Below the pieces are notes generated by a model, which was given only the letters and a program-made list of their open reading frames with translations, had not been told where the DNA came from and did no database searches. A program made the translations under genes and the position numbers. A stretch of DNA of 6,259 nucleotides from Verrucomicrobiota bacterium (GTDB lineage Bacteria > Verrucomicrobiota > Verrucomicrobiia > Verrucomicrobiales > DEV007): assembly GCA_027618625.1 (NCBI GenBank), contig JAQCER010000231.1:1-6259 (forward strand), given 5' to 3'. This document shows, piece by piece, positions 5,276-6,259 of the stretch (its first letter is position 1; each line of letters opens with the position of its first letter).

Positions 5276-6259
5276 TCACATGAACGCCAGTTTCTCAAAC
5301 TCCCTCCCCAGAATCGCTGTGCTGGGCGTCTTCAGGCATTGATCGAGGACGGTGGCGTAGACGCTTCTGAAGTCGACATTGAACTTCAGGTCGCCGCGAT
5401 CAAGGTCGGTGAGACTTGGATGTTTTCCGTAGATTCCTCCTTTCACTCCGCCACCGACGACGAAGAGCGGCGCGGCGGCGCCGTGGTCGGTTCCACCGCT
5501 GGCATTCTCTTCTACCCGGCGGCCGAATTCGCTAAAGGTCATCACGGTCACGCGATCCGCATTGCCCTGTTCTTTGAGGTCATTCATAAATGCCTTCAGT
5601 GCGCCGTCCATCTCACTGATCAGGCGAGAATGCGATTGCCATTGGTTGCGGTGCGTATCAAAACCGCCATGGCTGACGTAGTAGACGCGCGTCTTCAGGC
5701 CGCCGGCGATCATGCGCCCGACCAGGCTCAGATTGGTCGCGAGCTTGCTGCCTGGATACTGCGTCTTGCTCTTGTGCTTGCGTGAAATTTCAACGATCTG
5801 GTCAGAACTGAGGCGTGCATCCATGGCGGTGCGCTCGAGAAAATCGAGTGTGCTTTCGCCGGCGATTCCGCCCGACTTGCCGACATTGTCGTCGATCGAG
5901 CCGCCGCCGGCCTCCTCTTGCATCTGCATCTCGCTGTCAGCAGAATTCAGTTCTTCGAAGATCGCATCGGCAAGATCATCCGACCCGGCACCACGGATCC
6001 AGCGATACAATTCCGGCGACGACAGACTGATTCCCGGATTCTTTTTCGCGGAAAACGACTGCGGCTGCTTCTTTGACAAAGCAACTCCCACCGAAGGATC
6101 CGGTTCAGCGCCCTGGCAGCAGCTGTCGAAGTAGCGCCCGAGCCATCCGGTTTTCGAAACGGCATTGGCATCGGTTGCGGCCTGCCAGATCTCGGTCGAA
6201 CGAAAGTGCGATCGGTTCGGGTTGGGATAGCCGACGCCTTTAACGATTGCAAGGTTCCC
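5276..6259 (-). CDS. DUF1501 family protein, N-terminus cut by window edge
   Basis: The frame is open from the right edge (first codon GGG at 6259-6257) to TGA at 5278-5276, giving 327 residues. The usual family length is roughly 430-500, so the N-terminal third, normally with a twin-arginine signal, is missing. It begins GNLAIVKGVGYPNPNRSHFRS, a signature of PF07394 (DUF1501), and continues with STEIWQA and the long middle region. Then come YYVSHGGFDTH (the HGGFDTH part at 5651-5671), a block reading VMTFSEFGRRVEEN, GGTDHGAAAP, FVVGGGVKGGIYG and NVDFRSVYATVLDQCL. The end is the usual ILGREFEKLAF. These proteins are abundant in Planctomycetota and Verrucomicrobiota, often beside a DUF1800 gene, and are thought to be exported and related to the alkaline phosphatase/sulfatase fold; no reaction is firmly established. 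It converges on the phn operon and has no evident role in it. A GTG at 6091 is an internal codon, not the start. Confidence 0.92.
   Translation of the reverse strand, partial: GNLAIVKGVGYPNPNRSHFRSTEIWQAATDANAVSKTGWLGRYFDSCCQGAEPDPSVGVALSKKQPQSFSAKKNPGISLSSPELYRWIRGAGSDDLADAIFEELNSADSEMQMQEEAGGGSIDDNVGKSGGIAGESTLDFLERTAMDARLSSDQIVEISRKHKSKTQYPGSKLATNLSLVGRMIAGGLKTRVYYVSHGGFDTHRNQWQSHSRLISEMDGALKAFMNDLKEQGNADRVTVMTFSEFGRRVEENASGGTDHGAAAPLFVVGGGVKGGIYGKHPSLTDLDRGDLKFNVDFRSVYATVLDQCLKTPSTAILGREFEKLAFM

Noticed and set aside
5263..5279. Small perfect hairpin GTGAAC-CACCA-GTTCAC as a terminator
   Set aside because: It overlaps the DUF1501 stop codon, has only a 6-bp stem, and is not followed by a U-run on either strand; it could be chance.
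5339..5785. Open frame of 148 codons on the + strand opposite the DUF1501 gene
   Set aside because: The - strand frame carries strong DUF1501 motifs through this whole region; the + frame shows none.

Overview
This window holds a compact catabolic operon for 2-aminoethylphosphonate (AEP, ciliatine) on the + strand. It is flanked by two genes cut by the window edges: a divergent transcriptional regulator (positions 1-606, - strand) and a DUF1501 protein gene (5276-6259, - strand). A bacterium of the Planctomycetota/Verrucomicrobiota group is suggested, with Verrucomicrobiota my first guess. The reasons are the DUF1501 protein, the XylR-like regulator whose ligand-binding fold sits at the extreme N-terminus, and the absence of recognisable Shine-Dalgarno sequences. 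This is an inference from gene content, not from a marker gene.

Layout. From 606 leftward runs a XylR/LacI-type ligand-binding regulator that lacks its C-terminus. A 94-bp divergent intergenic region (607-700) carries a 12-bp-period tandem repeat and a lone CTGTCAT heptamer, and it probably drives both directions. The operon then follows: phnA (phosphonoacetate hydrolase, 701-1966), phnY (phosphonoacetaldehyde dehydrogenase, 1976-3373), phnW (AEP:pyruvate transaminase, 3405-4526) and a GNAT-family N-acetyltransferase (4536-5144). Gaps are 9, 31 and 9 nt. Between the operon and the convergent DUF1501 gene lies a 96-bp imperfect palindrome (5166-5261) that looks like a mobile or repetitive palindromic element.

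How the genes work together. PhnW moves the amino group of AEP to pyruvate, giving phosphonoacetaldehyde and alanine. PhnY oxidises the aldehyde to phosphonoacetate with NAD+. PhnA hydrolyses the C-P bond to acetate and phosphate. Key catalytic residues of all three enzymes are visible, so the pathway appears intact. The genes are ordered opposite to the pathway (last enzyme first). The GNAT gene is the unexplained member; its substrate cannot be read from sequence, but its position suggests an amine linked to AEP metabolism. No phosphonate transporter is present in the window.

The enzymes themselves are known families. The less ordinary points are the regulator-operon pairing, the repeated elements in the promoter region, the linked GNAT, the repeated start-codon context and the palindromic element.
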